Source: Cryptococcus deneoformans JEC21 (lineage: Eukaryota; Basidiomycota; Tremellomycetes; Tremellales; Cryptococcaceae). Taken from it: a stretch of DNA of 42,500 nt. A program made the position numbers and the translations under genes. Positions 1-11,668 of the stretch are shown here, piece after piece. Position 1 is the first letter of the stretch. Every line of letters begins with the position of its first letter. Under the pieces are notes generated by a model, which was given only the letters and a program-made list of their open reading frames with translations, was not told the origin of the DNA and ran no database searches. The stretch covers positions 932,221-974,720 of the forward strand of contig NC_006692.1 in assembly GCF_000091045.1 (NCBI RefSeq). The letters are read 5' to 3'.

Positions 1-923
1 GTACTATTTAATTGTCAGTCAGTCGCGACCTAAAATTATAGTCCATCTTACCTTGATACCTAACAGACGCGTGAACTCTGTGACTATGGGCATTGCCGCT
101 AATCGCTCTGTGTTGTCGATTTCCGTCTAAATGCTGACTTCTAGTTTAGCACCACCTATAGTAGTCAAGCGTGGTCAATGTATATGGGTAGAGTGAATGG
201 TGCAGCTGTATTGTACATTATACATGGGATCAGCGCTCGTATCAATAAGTATTTATATACTCGCACCGCTCGGAAGATGTTGCTTGTAACCAGTCCCCGG
301 ATATCGCCGGGTGTGTTAACCGGAGAATGGTGACGACGAAAAAGTCTGTCCAAGTGTCCGTTCGTCGGTTGCATATATACACTTTTTTGTGGAATATCAC
401 TTACTTATACAACCTATAGTAGTACTTTTATTGCATTACCACGATCATGCGACGAAGTGGTCTTCTAGTAATGATGGTAGTAGAATTGGTATCCCCATGT
501 ACTGGTAAAGCTAAAGCTATACTTGTCTAGATGCTCCTGGTTGGAGGAATGATAACCGACCGGTGGTAGGTACTGACTACAGTCTAATGGGCAAGTGATT
601 GGTGAGATCCAAGAACTTGGACAGACTGAACACCAGAACAGGAGACTACGACGATGATAACTTCCTGCGATTCATGCACACAGAAAATGTCGGTATCTTG
701 TATAATACGAGTAGTCTGTCCAAAAAAAGCAAAAAAACATGTCTGATCAAAACTCTCACACACTGTCACTATTAACATCGTTATCCATATATTTGTAATG
801 AAGACGCTAATAACCCATATCGAAGATGTTCACAGACAGTTCCGTTCATTGTAGGCCCTTTGATCCACGTTAAAGCTACATATTGTATTCGCCTTATGTG
901 AAGCATTCCATAAATCGATCCGA
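1..923. other. no gene recognised
   Basis: Only short open frames without recognisable protein features occur here, on both strands. AT-rich stretches are present. I see no tRNA, repeat or domain. It is the downstream flank of the carrier gene that ends at 924 and may hold its 3' UTR. Confidence 0.5.
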
Positions 924-2492
924 TTAACCTAACGCTAAAACAGCTTTTCGTTTACGAACAGAGAGGCTCAACAGCTGAAGATAGGTTGTCAGCTTTGTAT
1001 TGTAAGTTACAGTGCATTTACTGACATATTTCACCAGCTCATAGATACGTCGCTGGGCTACAAACATGAAAGCAGCCGTGAGAACCGATTGAAGGAGCTT
1101 GAGTGTCAGCCCAGCGTACAGGCCTGGAAAACGTCAAAGACATGTAAGTTTCTAAAAAAAGTCTGATGATTTCTCTTTGACCTACCGGAGACTCCTTCGG
1201 CTCGTAGAATGTGCAAAATTGCTCTTAAAGAAGACTTGTATTGGTGGGTGGCAGCTTGCTAGAGTTCACGTAAGCAGTATCCATGATAACGTATTATCCA
1301 AGCTATACAGGAGCTTGTGACACATACAAGACGGGACTTGACCACGATCTGACACCGATTTCAGTTTGCGATATTACAGTAAGGGAGGAGCAATTTAGCT
1401 CACGTATGGATATGTACAGCTGGTCGCAACGAGCTTGCTTGCCGCACCCAGAATGAAAAAGTCCCAATCACTGAGCGAGCTTCTGCCCAAAGCTGTTTTC
1501 CCAACAGGAGTGGCACCATGCGATAGGAATCTGTACCTAAGGAGAGCAGCCACTAGTCTTTCAAACGTGGTATACTACTCGCGGTGAGTTCTTAGTATAC
1601 TCCGCATCCAGGGCAGGAGTTAATAATTACCTGAATCACTGGGTTGACAACCAGCACCAAAGCGGGTCCGATACCTCGCCATAAACCCTTGATACCTTCT
1701 TTCTCGATTATGCCCTTAGCTACTTGCGCGGCTGATGGCTTGATATCTGGCTTCCCATCTGCCTTAGACGAAGGGTCTGCAGTATATGTAGCTTGAGCAG
1801 TCTGTATAGTCCAGACAGGGTTAGTGGCAATCGTAGTGATCGAGCCTGCAAGGATCCCAGGTAAGCTACATCCTGCTCGAGGATGGAATCAAGTTGCTTA
1901 CCTGCTACCAAGCCAGCAAAGATGCCTTCTATAGTAGTTAAACCACCGTTGGAGGCTGGGGTTTTACTTCTACGACGAATCAAAGCTGAACGCATCTCTT
2001 CGTCTACCAATAGTCAGATATTCACTAGATGCAGCTGAATAACCTTTCTATAAACTCACAAAAAGCATAGTAAACGCCATTCGTGAGGGCAATACCAAAA
2101 AGAGAACTGCCCAGACCTGAATACAATCCTGCTATACCTTCCTCTCCGTAGGCTTTGGACAGCGCTTCTTTGGCGGTCTGACGGAAGTCAATGTAAGCGA
2201 TGTTTCTGTAAAATGATTGGTACGAAGACGATGGAGACCCACGATGTGTTCCTTCTTGGTTTGAACAGCGGCGCGAGTGGAAAGGGTTACCAGTGGGCTT
2301 AATGAAAGACAATCAACCGTAGATCCACGTCCTCAGTAGCGACAATAGTGCTCACTAGGTCAGTGCCTGCGAGTGACAAGTGATCAGTGACTGTAGCACG
2401 ATGATTGATATGATCACAATGAGAGATCGACTTACCATCGCAGCGCATCCTCCCACGGAGCCTGCAAAAGCATGAATAACAGAGTCGCCCAT
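924..2492 (-). CDS. ANT1: peroxisomal adenine-nucleotide carrier, PMP47/ANT1 type (SLC25A17-like), 10 exons
   Basis: Mitochondrial-carrier-family protein, about 340 aa, with three carrier repeats. Reconstructed exons on the minus strand: 2492-2436, 2366-2356, 2297-2243, 2177-2060, 2003-1902, 1845-1631, 1574-1404, 1348-1328, 1258-1186, 1123-924. The start gives M-G-D-S-V-I-H-A-F-A-G-S-V-G-G. The first repeat reads A-L-T-Y-P-L-V-T-L-S-T-R, the second A-T-N-P-V-W-T-I-Q-T, the third C-T-Y-P-Y-I-V-V-K-S-R. The second-repeat N-P-V-W and the first-repeat pattern are typical of peroxisomal PMP47/ANT1, which exchanges cytosolic ATP for peroxisomal AMP to support fatty-acid activation. The family assignment is from remembered motifs; substrate is inferred. 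All ten exons sum to 1023 nt. Exon 2 is only 11 nt and exon 8 only 21 nt. The last exon could hide a further 51-nt intron near the C-terminus. It is divergent from the gene at 3250. Confidence 0.85.
2356..2366 (-). other. 11-nt microexon of the PMP47/ANT1-like gene
   Basis: On the minus strand the 11 bases encode A-L-T plus two bases of Y. They are preceded by an intron ending CTCGCAG (2367-2435) and followed by an intron starting GTGAGC (2298-2355). Without it the protein would lose the A-L-T-Y of the first carrier signature and the reading frame would not connect exon 1 to exon 3. Confidence 0.75.
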
Positions 2493-3249
2493 GTTGAGAT
2501 CCTGGGAGAATGGCTTATTGTGGGGAGAAGCAGAAAAATGGGCGATTATTGCCTGTTTGATTTTTCACAGAGTTTGATGTTATGGGAGGAAATTCCTGGG
2601 GATAGATGCGAAGCTGTTTTAAGACTGCACGAACGGACGGCAAGTTATGATGATCTGGAAAAAGAAGAACGAAAAAGCAGTGAGGTGTGCGGTAATTGTA
2701 GGTGTGTTACTGCTACATACTATCTCCCTGCCTGGTCACGATGTCTGCTATATATTATTGCCTAATGATAATTACACGGCGACCCACCGGCAACTGCCTT
2801 ATGATGTATCGTCCTCCTATCACACCTACGCATCGGCTAATAGATGGGGTTTAAAGTAACCGGGAATTATTACGTAATGGCGTTTAGCAGGATCACAGAA
2901 CTGGATGTAGCTCGGACCGCCGAGTTCAGGAGTCGGGAAGACAAACATCTGATACCACCAGCCGTCAGACGCCAGTATCAGCTCCGTCCGCAGCCCGCTG
3001 TGGGAGGGAAGAGGAGACGTTCCAAATTCCATCAGATCTGTGTTCCCAGCCGTCACGGAGAAAGCACTGGACACATGGATCGACCCGTATGAAAATCAAA
3101 GATCACTAGTTACACGCAACCCTTTTCATGCAGCGCCTCACATCATCTTCATTTCCCAACTCTCAGCATCCTTCTCCGTGTATACACCATTGCCCCCATC
3201 AATATACTTACGTCAGCTCGACAATTGCTGTCGTCTGTCCCATTTCACT
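2493..3249. promoter_or_regulatory. divergent promoter region between the carrier gene and the acidic-repeat gene
   Basis: 757 bp between two divergent start codons. Open frames here are short and show no domain. No specific binding site can be named. Confidence 0.4.
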
Positions 3250-5974
3250 ATGCTTTCACGCATCCAGCTAGCCGCTGCTCTGATTGGTGAGTCAGTTATC
3301 ACAGCCTTTGTCACATATAAATAGACACTTACTATCTTCTTGGTTAGAATACGATAATGACGATGACCTGGTGGCCAATATTCCATCTCAACCTCCTCGC
3401 AACTGGAGAGACTCCGCCATCTTCACACCTTTCATACAGACTCAGCAGGAGGAGCGTCGCCGCAAAATCCTAGCTCAACCACCTCCAGTATTGCCCGGTG
3501 TTTCATGTCAAGAAACGGGTACTTCAAATAACAACGAAAAACATCCAGCGCCGCGATCATACAAGGGAATTACTGAAGATCCGGAAGAAAATATTGCCGA
3601 TAATGTGGACATCGATGTCGGTGACTGGGGACTGCCTTCACATCTCGTTTCCGAGCCAGTCAGACCTAGACAACGTGCCATCTCGCAACCACTCTCGATG
3701 CTTTCTGCTCAAAGGGCCTCCAAACCTCTTGCCCTTAAGGATGACAATTCCCCTTCTGGTCTGAGAGACAACAGCGGAAGAAGGGCGTCACTGGATCAGT
3801 ACAGGACTCGCCAAGCTTGGGCAGAGCCCCAGAACCTCGATCTAGCCCTGGGACGACACACCGCCATGGGTCTCCAAGACGGCACGACTCCTCTTCCCAA
3901 CTCGTCTTCACCGATTGCTACCCTTAGACCCATCACAGCAAGACAGGAACTCGATACCTTCAAAGAAAGAAATATTCCCAATGACTCAGAACCTAATCCC
4001 TTTGCCTTGCCTGCTCTTGGGCGGCAAACCGGGTCAAGATTTGATCCTGAAGAGCGGCACAGATCTAGCCTCAACTCTGCAAATGGGCTTGCAATGGGCT
4101 CTAAATTACCTAATGGCTTCACATTATCTTCTACAAACGTACCACGGCGGTGGTCAGCCTCTTCAAAAATTGAGAATTCTCTGACTGAACCAATGCCAGA
4201 CTATAGCGAGATCCCCACAGCCAAGCAGTTTGGACGCCCTCTAATGCCCCCTCGATACAGCACTTCTGCTGTGACACAAATCAGCCGGAGATCCCTGCGG
4301 CCGAACGTTTTGGTTATGCCTAGCCCCTTGGCCGATTCTGAATCCCTGCATCCTGACGTAAAGGTCCCTGATGGCTTTGTTCGAGGTGATAAGCCTCTTC
4401 CAGCCGAAGCGAAAACCAAAGGGCGTAGGCCCGGACTGCCTTTGAGTCTTAGTCAGAAAACATTTAGGAGTAGTTTGCTAGTCGACGGGAAGAGGGAGGA
4501 TGAAGAGTATTTTGTGGGGAGCTCTGAGATTGAAGGCGAAATAGGTGTTTCAAGCAAAGATATTACAATCGATGCAATCCAGCGGCGCTCCGGGAAGCTG
4601 TATGGGAAAAGCTTGATAGACGAGCTTGAAGCCAGGAAAGCTATGATGAAAGGGAAGCGGAGGTAAATTTCTATGCGTCCTTGAGAAAAAGCTATCTAGC
4701 TGGCTGACACGTTCTTCGTCTACGACAGGGTCTTCACAGGCGATTTTAGACCTGCGATGATGAGTCGCTCGACCATGTTCTTTGAACCTTCGTCTTTGGC
4801 TCCTCCGAGCTCGGACTTGATCGTGGATCCTAGTCATTCTACAAAAAGTCGTCCATCTACTTTCCACTCCTCTAAAGATCGACCGCTGATACAGTCAGAC
4901 ACTATTGATGGTGGTCAACATATGAGTCCAAGTGATTCCAATCACAGAGATGCGAAAGGACGCTCTGTTTTTGGAGTGGATCATGTTTGGGAATCGGAAA
5001 TGACCAAGCTCAAGTCTAGGCTGGACGAAGGTGCCATGTCAGGAGAGGGTGAGACCCGCCGTGTATCCAAAGATTTGAGAAAGGAAGACAAGGAGGATGA
5101 TGAGCACGGTGCGATAGGTACAACAGTCGACCTGAGAGAAGACAAAGCACATATAGAAGATAATTCCTTGGCAAGGCATCAGTTAATCCCACCTATCGCA
5201 TCTGGCCAGGAACCTGAAGAAGACCAGTCTCTTCTACAAGACCAATCTCCTTCGCCACTCTCCGACAGATATTCTGATGAAGACGTGCCTCTTTCAAAGA
5301 TTGCTCGTCGCTCGACCCCTTCAAAGGAAAGCTCATCCGCGGGCAATAAAACAGAGTTTACTCCTTCTATATCACCTCCCCTCACAGATTCAGAAGAAGA
5401 AGTTCCTCTTTCCCAACTTGCGCTCAAATATTCTAGCGCACCTTCCACGAAAGGCGACGCGGCAAGCGAAATAACGGCTCCATCAAGACTTCAACCATCC
5501 CCTTCGGCCGATGGATATGACGAAGACGAAGACGACCTCCCGCTTGCTGTACGCCAAGCCCAAGCTAAAGGTCTCACACCTCCTAGCCGGGCGGAAATCA
5601 TCGAAGATGAGCTTCCCCTTGGGTTCAAGCATGTCGAGGCTGTTCAACGAAGAATGGCGCAGAGTCACATGGTCGGCGGGATGTGGGGCGACATTCAGAA
5701 CGATGTCAACCGCGTAGGAACTGGGATCGGCGCTCCTAACCCATACATGATGTGGGGCGTACCCGGCCATATGCCTTTGGGCTTGCCACAGCCGCTCTTG
5801 AACTCAAGCACACCATCGATGCCTAATCTCAACGTGTTAGAAGGCAATGGAGTATTCTCCTCCCCCGCTTCAAACATAGATAATTGGCGGCAAGAGGTAC
5901 GACCGCCTTCAGAGAGGGCGAGAACTGGGGACGACGGAAGAGATCAACAGGTTATCAGACATATGATCAGCTGA
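3250..5974 (+). CDS. low-complexity fungal protein with acidic-PL repeats, function unknown
   Basis: Three exons: 3250-3286, 3348-4662, 4729-5974, giving 865 aa. Exon 1 encodes M-L-S-R-I-Q-L-A-A-A-L-I and joins in phase to Y-D-N-D-D-D-L-V, followed by a W-R-D-S-A-I-F-T-P-F-I segment that looks ordered. Residues about 50-400 are Ser/Pro/Arg-rich. At the exon 2/3 junction the sequence reads L-I-D-E-L-E-A-R-K-A-M-M-K-G-K-R-R-V-F-T, then G-D-F-R-P-A-M-M-S-R, the second most ordered-looking part. The C-terminal half has four copies of an acidic run followed by P-L. There is no membrane segment or signal peptide. I do not recognise a named family. A scaffold or regulatory protein is a guess from composition. 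Both introns have GTRNGT/GTAAAT donors and ACAG/TTAG acceptors, and the frame holds across them. Confidence 0.75.
5272..5625 (+). repeat. four degenerate acidic-PL motifs within the 3250-5974 protein
   Basis: The translated motifs are D-E-D-V-P-L-S-K-I-A, E-E-E-V-P-L-S-Q-L-A, D-E-D-D-L-P-L-A-V and E-D-E-L-P-L-G-F-K. Spacing is about 35-45 residues between the first three and shorter before the last. They are protein-level repeats; the DNA between them is not repeated. Confidence 0.6.
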
Positions 5975-6827
5975 CACTACACCCGTAATGCGAGGAAATT
6001 TGCGCAAACAAAGAGTCATTCAGCCTGCGTCGTTTAGTTTCCGGATCACCAGATCATCTCCACTCGGCCTCATCCTCTATAAAGAAGTACCTAGAAGTCG
6101 CAAATAATCAGTAATGCCACTGCCATAGTAGCCACTGCACTGTAGTAGAAAGTCTTGTCGTTTCCAGGTTCGGGGTTTCTTCTTCGGTCCTTGCATCGTC
6201 GTGAACCTAACATTTCTGCCTTAACATTCTGTAAATACTGTTGTTGTATATAGTGGACATTGCCGCTCTCTAATGATAATTAATTAAGTTGCATCCAATA
6301 ATGATAGCTCTATCCGTCACACGTTCCTTCATTTGCGTAATAATCCATCAGCTTCTTATTATGAAATTACCGGGAACGGCTCAATCTACTACGGGGTATA
6401 GTGGTGCGTGGCTCATCTGCTTCCGCTCTTCAACCGTCTCGATGGATGGTGGATGATGCAGCTCCCCACTCTGCGGCGGCCGCCGCCATCGACGCATAGC
6501 CGGCCAAAATACAATTCCGAACGCGCGGAAGTAACAGCGAACAGTTTGACCATCCTTACATAGCAAGACGTCGTACGTGCCAGGGTCCAGCAGCAGCAGC
6601 AATTGGCCTTCATTTAATACACGTCGAGCGCGGCAAACCGACGATCACGCGACGAGAGCGTTGCATATGGTGGACAGCGTGCATATCCATCGCTGAAAAG
6701 ACTGAAAGCGCTGTCGTGTTCATCGCCTCACCATCTCGCTGCACGGGTTTTTATATCGTTACCACCCCTTGCTCTCCTTTTTAGTCAGTCTTTTTGTGCC
6801 AAGCCCCCACATACCGCGCGGCAACCA
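5975..6827. other. intergenic: 3' flank of the acidic-repeat gene and promoter of the mannosidase gene
   Basis: 853 bp without a convincing gene. It includes an AT-rich block near 6270-6360 and a TTTATATC element near 6750 about 80 bp before the mannosidase ATG, which could be TATA-like. Short antisense open frames around 6381-6613 have no recognisable features. Confidence 0.4.
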
Positions 6828-9702
6828 ATGGGTCGCTCTCTTTCCCCCAAGCCTACAGGCCGCAACATGCCGTACGCCCCCGCCTATCCTTCCTCGTACT
6901 CGGACCCTGAGAAAGGCCTCCCTTCATCCCCGTCCTCATTAGCCCGTCATATGCTTGTGCCGAGGAAGCCAAGATGGATCCTGGGCGGCTTGTTGATATG
7001 CGTAGTGATACTGTACTATATGACCAGTAACAAAGACGAAACGGCATGGGGTCATGGTGGATCTTGGGATGCGGAAGGCGATGATTCGAGGGCCGGTTCG
7101 AAACCTTCAGACGACAAAAGTGAGAGCCCCACTTACAGTGACTACATTGTCGACGCCCACGGGAACCACTTTGTCAAGGGATGGCAACAGCCCATCACGC
7201 CCATGCACCCAGATGTCGACCTCCTTCCACGCGCACCTTCCATCTTCCCTTATCTCAACGTCTCCGAGTCCGAGCTGCCCGAAGAAAAGATATATCCCGA
7301 TTCCGATCTTCGTTTGATCATTTCTCAGCCACCGGATCTGCCTGAAGAGCATTCCAATAGCATGCCAGAGGATGCATGGTCCCAAAAATGGAGTGGACCA
7401 ACGGTCTGGGATCAGCCCAAAGGAGAGATGAAAAGAGTCCAGTGGGAAGGGTTCGCCGGTGGAAGGGACCGTTGGGAAAGCGAGAATGATAGAAAGGTCA
7501 GGGAGGAAAGGAAGGAAGCGGTGAAGAGAGGTTTCAAACATGCCTGGGAAGCTTATAAACGCCATGCTTGGGGTAAGTTTAAGCAGTGACTGGTACATTG
7601 CATCTAATAGAGCTGACAAAATATACGAATAGGACACGACGAAGTCAGACCAGTTTCGTTGACACATTCAGATCCCTTCAATGGGTAAGATTCCTTACTA
7701 CACTTTTGAATAAGTGCTGATTGTATGATGTAGCTGGGGGGCTACCATTGTCGACTCTCTTGACACGTTGCTTCTTATGGGCTTTTCAAATGAGTACAAT
7801 CTATGTCGCCCACATGTTAATCAGCTCAATTTCCATTGGGTTAATGGGCGCGATTGGAACGACGGATACGTTTCGGAGGAACTAAGCGGCAGCGGTGAGG
7901 TGTATGCTCTCAATCGTGATAAAACTGTCGGTCTGGCTGTATTTGAGACCGGTATCAGGTACCTTGGCGGTCTTCTTGGAGCTTATGACCTTTCCGGCGA
8001 TGATCTTCTTCTTGAAAGGGCTGTAGATCTGGCAGATATTCTGAGCACCGCTTTCAAGACAGGCTCAGGTCTACCGGCCGGCCGGATGGACCCTGGTACA
8101 AAAGATGAGATGATTCGGCTGGGCACTGTTTCGTTGGCCGAAGTAGGCAGTATGTCGCTTGAGCTCATTCGCTTGTCTCAAATAACCAAAGATCGTAAAT
8201 GGTTCGATCTCGCACAAAGAGCGATGGATTATATCCATGAACGAGTTATCCCCCGCGGCACCCATTCTCCTCTGATTCCTATGTGGTTCCAACCCGATGC
8301 TCCTCTGACCACTTCGATGCACGGCGGCCTCACCTTTGGTGGCCTTGCCGATTCTTATTACGAGTACCTTATCAAGACGTACAAACTTTTGGGCACTAGC
8401 GAAGTCTCACAAGTGTGGCGAGATGTATATGAGCGCTCAATTGACAAAGCCAAGGAGACCCTGTATGTCGACATTGACATTGTACCCGGTCGCAATATTC
8501 TAGCAGTTGGTAAGCTTGAGAATGGGAGACTCATTCCAGAGCTCGAACATCTCACATGCTTCATCGGTGCTATGCTTGGTCTTGGAGCGAAACTTCTGGA
8601 CAGGCCTGGTGACATGCGGGATGCTGAGAGAGTCACCGCATCGTGCTATTGGCTCTCAGCAGATACGCCAACTGGTCTTCAGCCTGAAGTTGTCGAATGG
8701 TATGCTCCCCATGAAACCTCGGCCATGTACGAGAATGTTTCGATATCTGGTGGCGGTAGGCACCACCCCCTGATTTTCAGCGAGGACGAATCTAAAGACA
8801 GAGATGGGATGTACAGGGATAGAAACGGTGTCTTAAGGTGGACTGAGGACAATGAGCCCGTTTTATACACCGATCGCGAGAAAAAGAAGAACGGACAGAC
8901 ACCTATCAAATATGCCCAGAGACTGAAAGGCACGCCTACCGGCGCCAGAAAAGTATCGACCCGAGGCCTCAACCGACCTGAAACCATTGAGTCGATATTT
9001 TACATGTAAGTTTTTTTTTTTTATTGGTTCGCATCTGAAAAGCACTCACTCCTCCGCTGCAGGTATCGTATCACTGGCGATCGTAAATGGCAAGAGAAGG
9101 GATGGAAGATGTTTACATCATGGATGAACGCTTCCACAGTGGATGGGGGATTCAGTAGTGTCGAAGATGTCACAAAGTTGCCTGTAAGATTCGGTGACAA
9201 CATGGAAAGCTTTGCTCTGGCGGAAACGTTCAAGTAGGTTTCTGCTTGCAAAAATATAGTACCTGGAAGTACACTTACAAGTCCGTCTTAGATATCATTT
9301 CCTACTTCAATCAGAGCCGGATGTCCTTTCTTTGGATGACTATGTGCTCAACACGGGTGAGTTCTGTAGTTTTTGCCAGGCCCCCACCGAGAAGCTGACT
9401 GATCGTCTTCAGAGGCCCATCCTTTCCTCACCAACCCCAAGCTTGATCCTAAAGCTCACACGACTCACACTCGCTTTTGGTCACCCCCTCCTTCACAGGA
9501 TCTTGGAGTGCGAGGACAAGGTACCAATGCCCAAAAGTTTGCCCGTCTTGAGGTCATTGAGCGGGCTTCATTGCCTTTCCTTCCTGCCCCTCCTCAGAAT
9601 GCTCCTGGGGGAGGCGGCGGAAGAGGAATGGGCGGCGGAGGAGGAAAACCTGGGGTTATTCCGAAACTTCCTCCAGAGATTTTAAAAAAGTTAAATCAGT
9701 GA
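6828..9702 (+). CDS. class I alpha-1,2-mannosidase (GH47), ER/Golgi type II membrane protein
   Basis: Six exons: 6828-7572, 7633-7684, 7734-9005, 9063-9233, 9292-9356, 9413-9702, giving 864 aa. A membrane anchor lies near residues 45-62 (W-I-L-G-G-L-L-I-C-V-V-I-L-Y-Y) after a basic P-R-K-P-R, so the catalytic domain should face the lumen. GH47 landmarks appear in order: H-A-W-G-H-D-E-V-R-P-V-S, P-F-N-G-W-G-A-T-I-V-D-S-L-D-T-L, V-F-E-T-G-I-R-Y-L-G-G-L, L-A-E-V-G-S-M-S-L-E (acid/base glutamate region), L-N-R-P-E-T-I-E-S, and N-T-E-A-H-P-F, which carries the calcium-binding Thr-Glu in known family members. The enzyme trims alpha-1,2-mannose from N-glycans. At 864 aa it is much longer than yeast Mns1 (about 550 aa). 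The extra length is in the N-terminal stem, an inserted charged segment before R-P-E-T, and a Gly-rich C-terminal tail. It converges on the gene ending at 9884. Confidence 0.93.
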
Positions 9703-9883
9703 TTGAAAGAGGGAAGATGGAAGAAGGGTAGTTCGCCCTATCGCTGGTCGATCAAGGAGGATGTGCAATGAATGTATCCACACCAAAGCCGTAGCTGACC
9801 ACAATGATTATGGACTCATACATGCATTGATAGATGTGGCGTGCTCTTCTTATAAGCGACTATTCCAAGCTGCTAAACCCTAT

Positions 9884-10981
9884 TTACTGTACTACTGCAG
9901 TAACTTTCTCATTTTCCTTTGGCTCCACCTGGTTGGTACTCTTCTTCTTAACAAGCAGTCGTTCCTTTGCAAGTTGAGCCATCATTTCCATCAAAGCGGC
10001 CGCTTCCTTGTCATACTTGTCCCATGGTTTGTGCAGCCATCCAAGTATTACCTGTCGCTGGCGCCTTTGTGCCTCGTGCAACATCCTTTGGTCTTCTTTA
10101 TCCCGCAAACTTGTCTCTTCTGTACCCAAAGCAAGGTACTGCTCTTTGGTGAGAGGACCAAAAAGTTTGGGAGAAGCACTTCTTGCCATGGGTGTGGAGG
10201 ACGCGGCGTGAGGAAGAGACATGTTGATCTTTCTAGGACTTTGTGGATGTGCCTCCTCGAGATAGGCAGCAATCTTGGCTCGCTCCTTTTCCATACGTTG
10301 CTGCTCATAGTTCTTTCTAGGTACCCCTGCCTTTTTCTGCTGCTCAGCCAAAAGCATTTTCATATTCGCGCTAGGCAAGAGGACGGATAGGCCTTCAAAG
10401 TCACCTTCTCGGAGCTGTTCTCTGAGCAAACGGTCATTACGAGCTTGCTGCTTTGTCATGGGGCCAATAAAAAGCTGCTTGAGAAAAGAAAAGTGCTGAT
10501 TCAGTTTTTCGTCAATGATCTTATCCTTTTCCGCTTGGAGTTTCTCGATTTCCTCATCCGCCTCTTGGGTCCTCGGGCCGTGCGGTTTAGGGAACCAAAC
10601 AGGAGCAAAACAGTTGGGGAATTTGTCCAAACTTTTCTGTGCCTCTTCAACACTGTGCAATTCCTTTTCGAGCTCAATGATCATCTGGTCGTGGTTCCAA
10701 ACGGCGTCTTGTCCTGGCAGATAGAGATTGCTGGCTTGTTCCCGGCGGAGCATGGTAATGACATAGCGCAGAGCATAAGCATGATGAGCGCGAAGAGCGG
10801 CGTAAGAAGGCGCAGGGTCCATGGATGAAGACTTGTTCACATGAGAAGGGCCTATCGTCGAAAGCGTACCGGATGGGAGAAGTGAAGCGGTGGGAGTGGT
10901 GGGAGTCAAAGGAGGAGAGGCGAGGTAGGTGTATCTAGCAGGATGGGAGTGTTTGGGTAGAGACACAACGCAAGCGGCCAT
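9884..10981 (-). CDS. Lys/Glu/Gln-rich coiled-coil protein, function unknown
   Basis: A single open exon of 365 codons from ATG at 10981. Residues 1-50 are Ser/Thr/Pro-rich. The rest is strongly helical and charged with likely coiled coils (residues about 85-175 and 220-250). Two related segments occur, F-I-G-P-M-T-K-Q-Q and L-F-G-P-L-T-K-E-Q. The C-terminus carries W-L-H-K-P-W-D-K-Y-D-K-E-A followed by a basic Lys run. A second Met at about residue 54 is an alternative start. No signal peptide or membrane segment is evident. I do not recognise the family. It lies tail to tail with the mannosidase gene, 181 bp apart. Confidence 0.65.
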   Translation of the reverse strand: MAACVVSLPKHSHPARYTYLASPPLTPTTPTASLLPSGTLSTIGPSHVNKSSSMDPAPSYAALRAHHAYALRYVITMLRREQASNLYLPGQDAVWNHDQMIIELEKELHSVEEAQKSLDKFPNCFAPVWFPKPHGPRTQEADEEIEKLQAEKDKIIDEKLNQHFSFLKQLFIGPMTKQQARNDRLLREQLREGDFEGLSVLLPSANMKMLLAEQQKKAGVPRKNYEQQRMEKERAKIAAYLEEAHPQSPRKINMSLPHAASSTPMARSASPKLFGPLTKEQYLALGTEETSLRDKEDQRMLHEAQRRQRQVILGWLHKPWDKYDKEAAALMEMMAQLAKERLLVKKKSTNQVEPKENEKVTAVVQ

Positions 10982-11668
10982 GATGCAGTGAAGGATTTTC
11001 TGATTGGGGAAGTTGAGGGGTTATTTACTAATGTCGTGATTGAGTGGTGGTCTGAGTAGGCGATGTTGGGTAGTATTGAGAGAGCGGAGAGTGGCGATCG
11101 TTGAGCACTTGGTTGTCTGAGAGTTAGAGGTAGAGTTAGAGTTAGAGTGATGTGTGATGGGTTGGATGGTGGTGTAGCCATGTAAGACCGCTGCTTTCTC
11201 TGATGATATAGCTTTTGTCGAGTCAGTCCTATCCTTTCACGTCATATCACTTGAGTCAGTGGCTCCTTTCCTTTGATATGTATCTGGAAGTATATCTGTC
11301 ACCACCGATGGCTGATCCATTATGCGATATGTGTGGTCTGCTTCGACGCAAGTTGGTTTCAGCAGGGCATGAAACAACAGGGAGGAGCCCATTTTGCAAA
11401 CAATCATGTGGCTATCGATAAGCTTATGCCGAACCGGAACACATTACAAAGTTTTGTTGGAAAGGAACTGTTTGAGAGGCTATTGGGTACATTTCCCAGG
11501 ATCCTAACTCGGGAGGGTTCTTTCTACACGGTGAAACGAGGCATAAACAAAAGAAAGAGAGAAAACAAAAGGTCAATGTACTGTTCTTTTGCGTGATGCT
11601 AACATGGTATGAGACGTCAGCTTTATCAACCAGAACCTTTTTTTTAGATTTTTCGTCAAGCCCCACCA
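10982..11668. other. intergenic, promoter of the 9884-10981 gene
   Basis: No supported gene. A short GTTAGA/GAGTTA microrepeat lies near 11120-11150. Small plus-strand open frames at 11215-11596 lack recognisable features. Confidence 0.4.

Noticed and set aside
7107..7667. 186-codon minus-strand frame over the mannosidase N-terminus
   Set aside because: It overlaps a strongly supported GH47 gene and has no recognisable features.
11115..11155. GTTAGA/GAGTTA microrepeat considered as telomere-like
   Set aside because: Only a few imperfect units, embedded in a promoter region; too short and not the TTAGGG-type repeat.
11215..11596. Small plus-strand frame with C-D-M-C-G-L and several Cys
   Set aside because: It could suggest a zinc knuckle, but there is no supporting length, codon pattern or homology, and it lies in an intergenic region.
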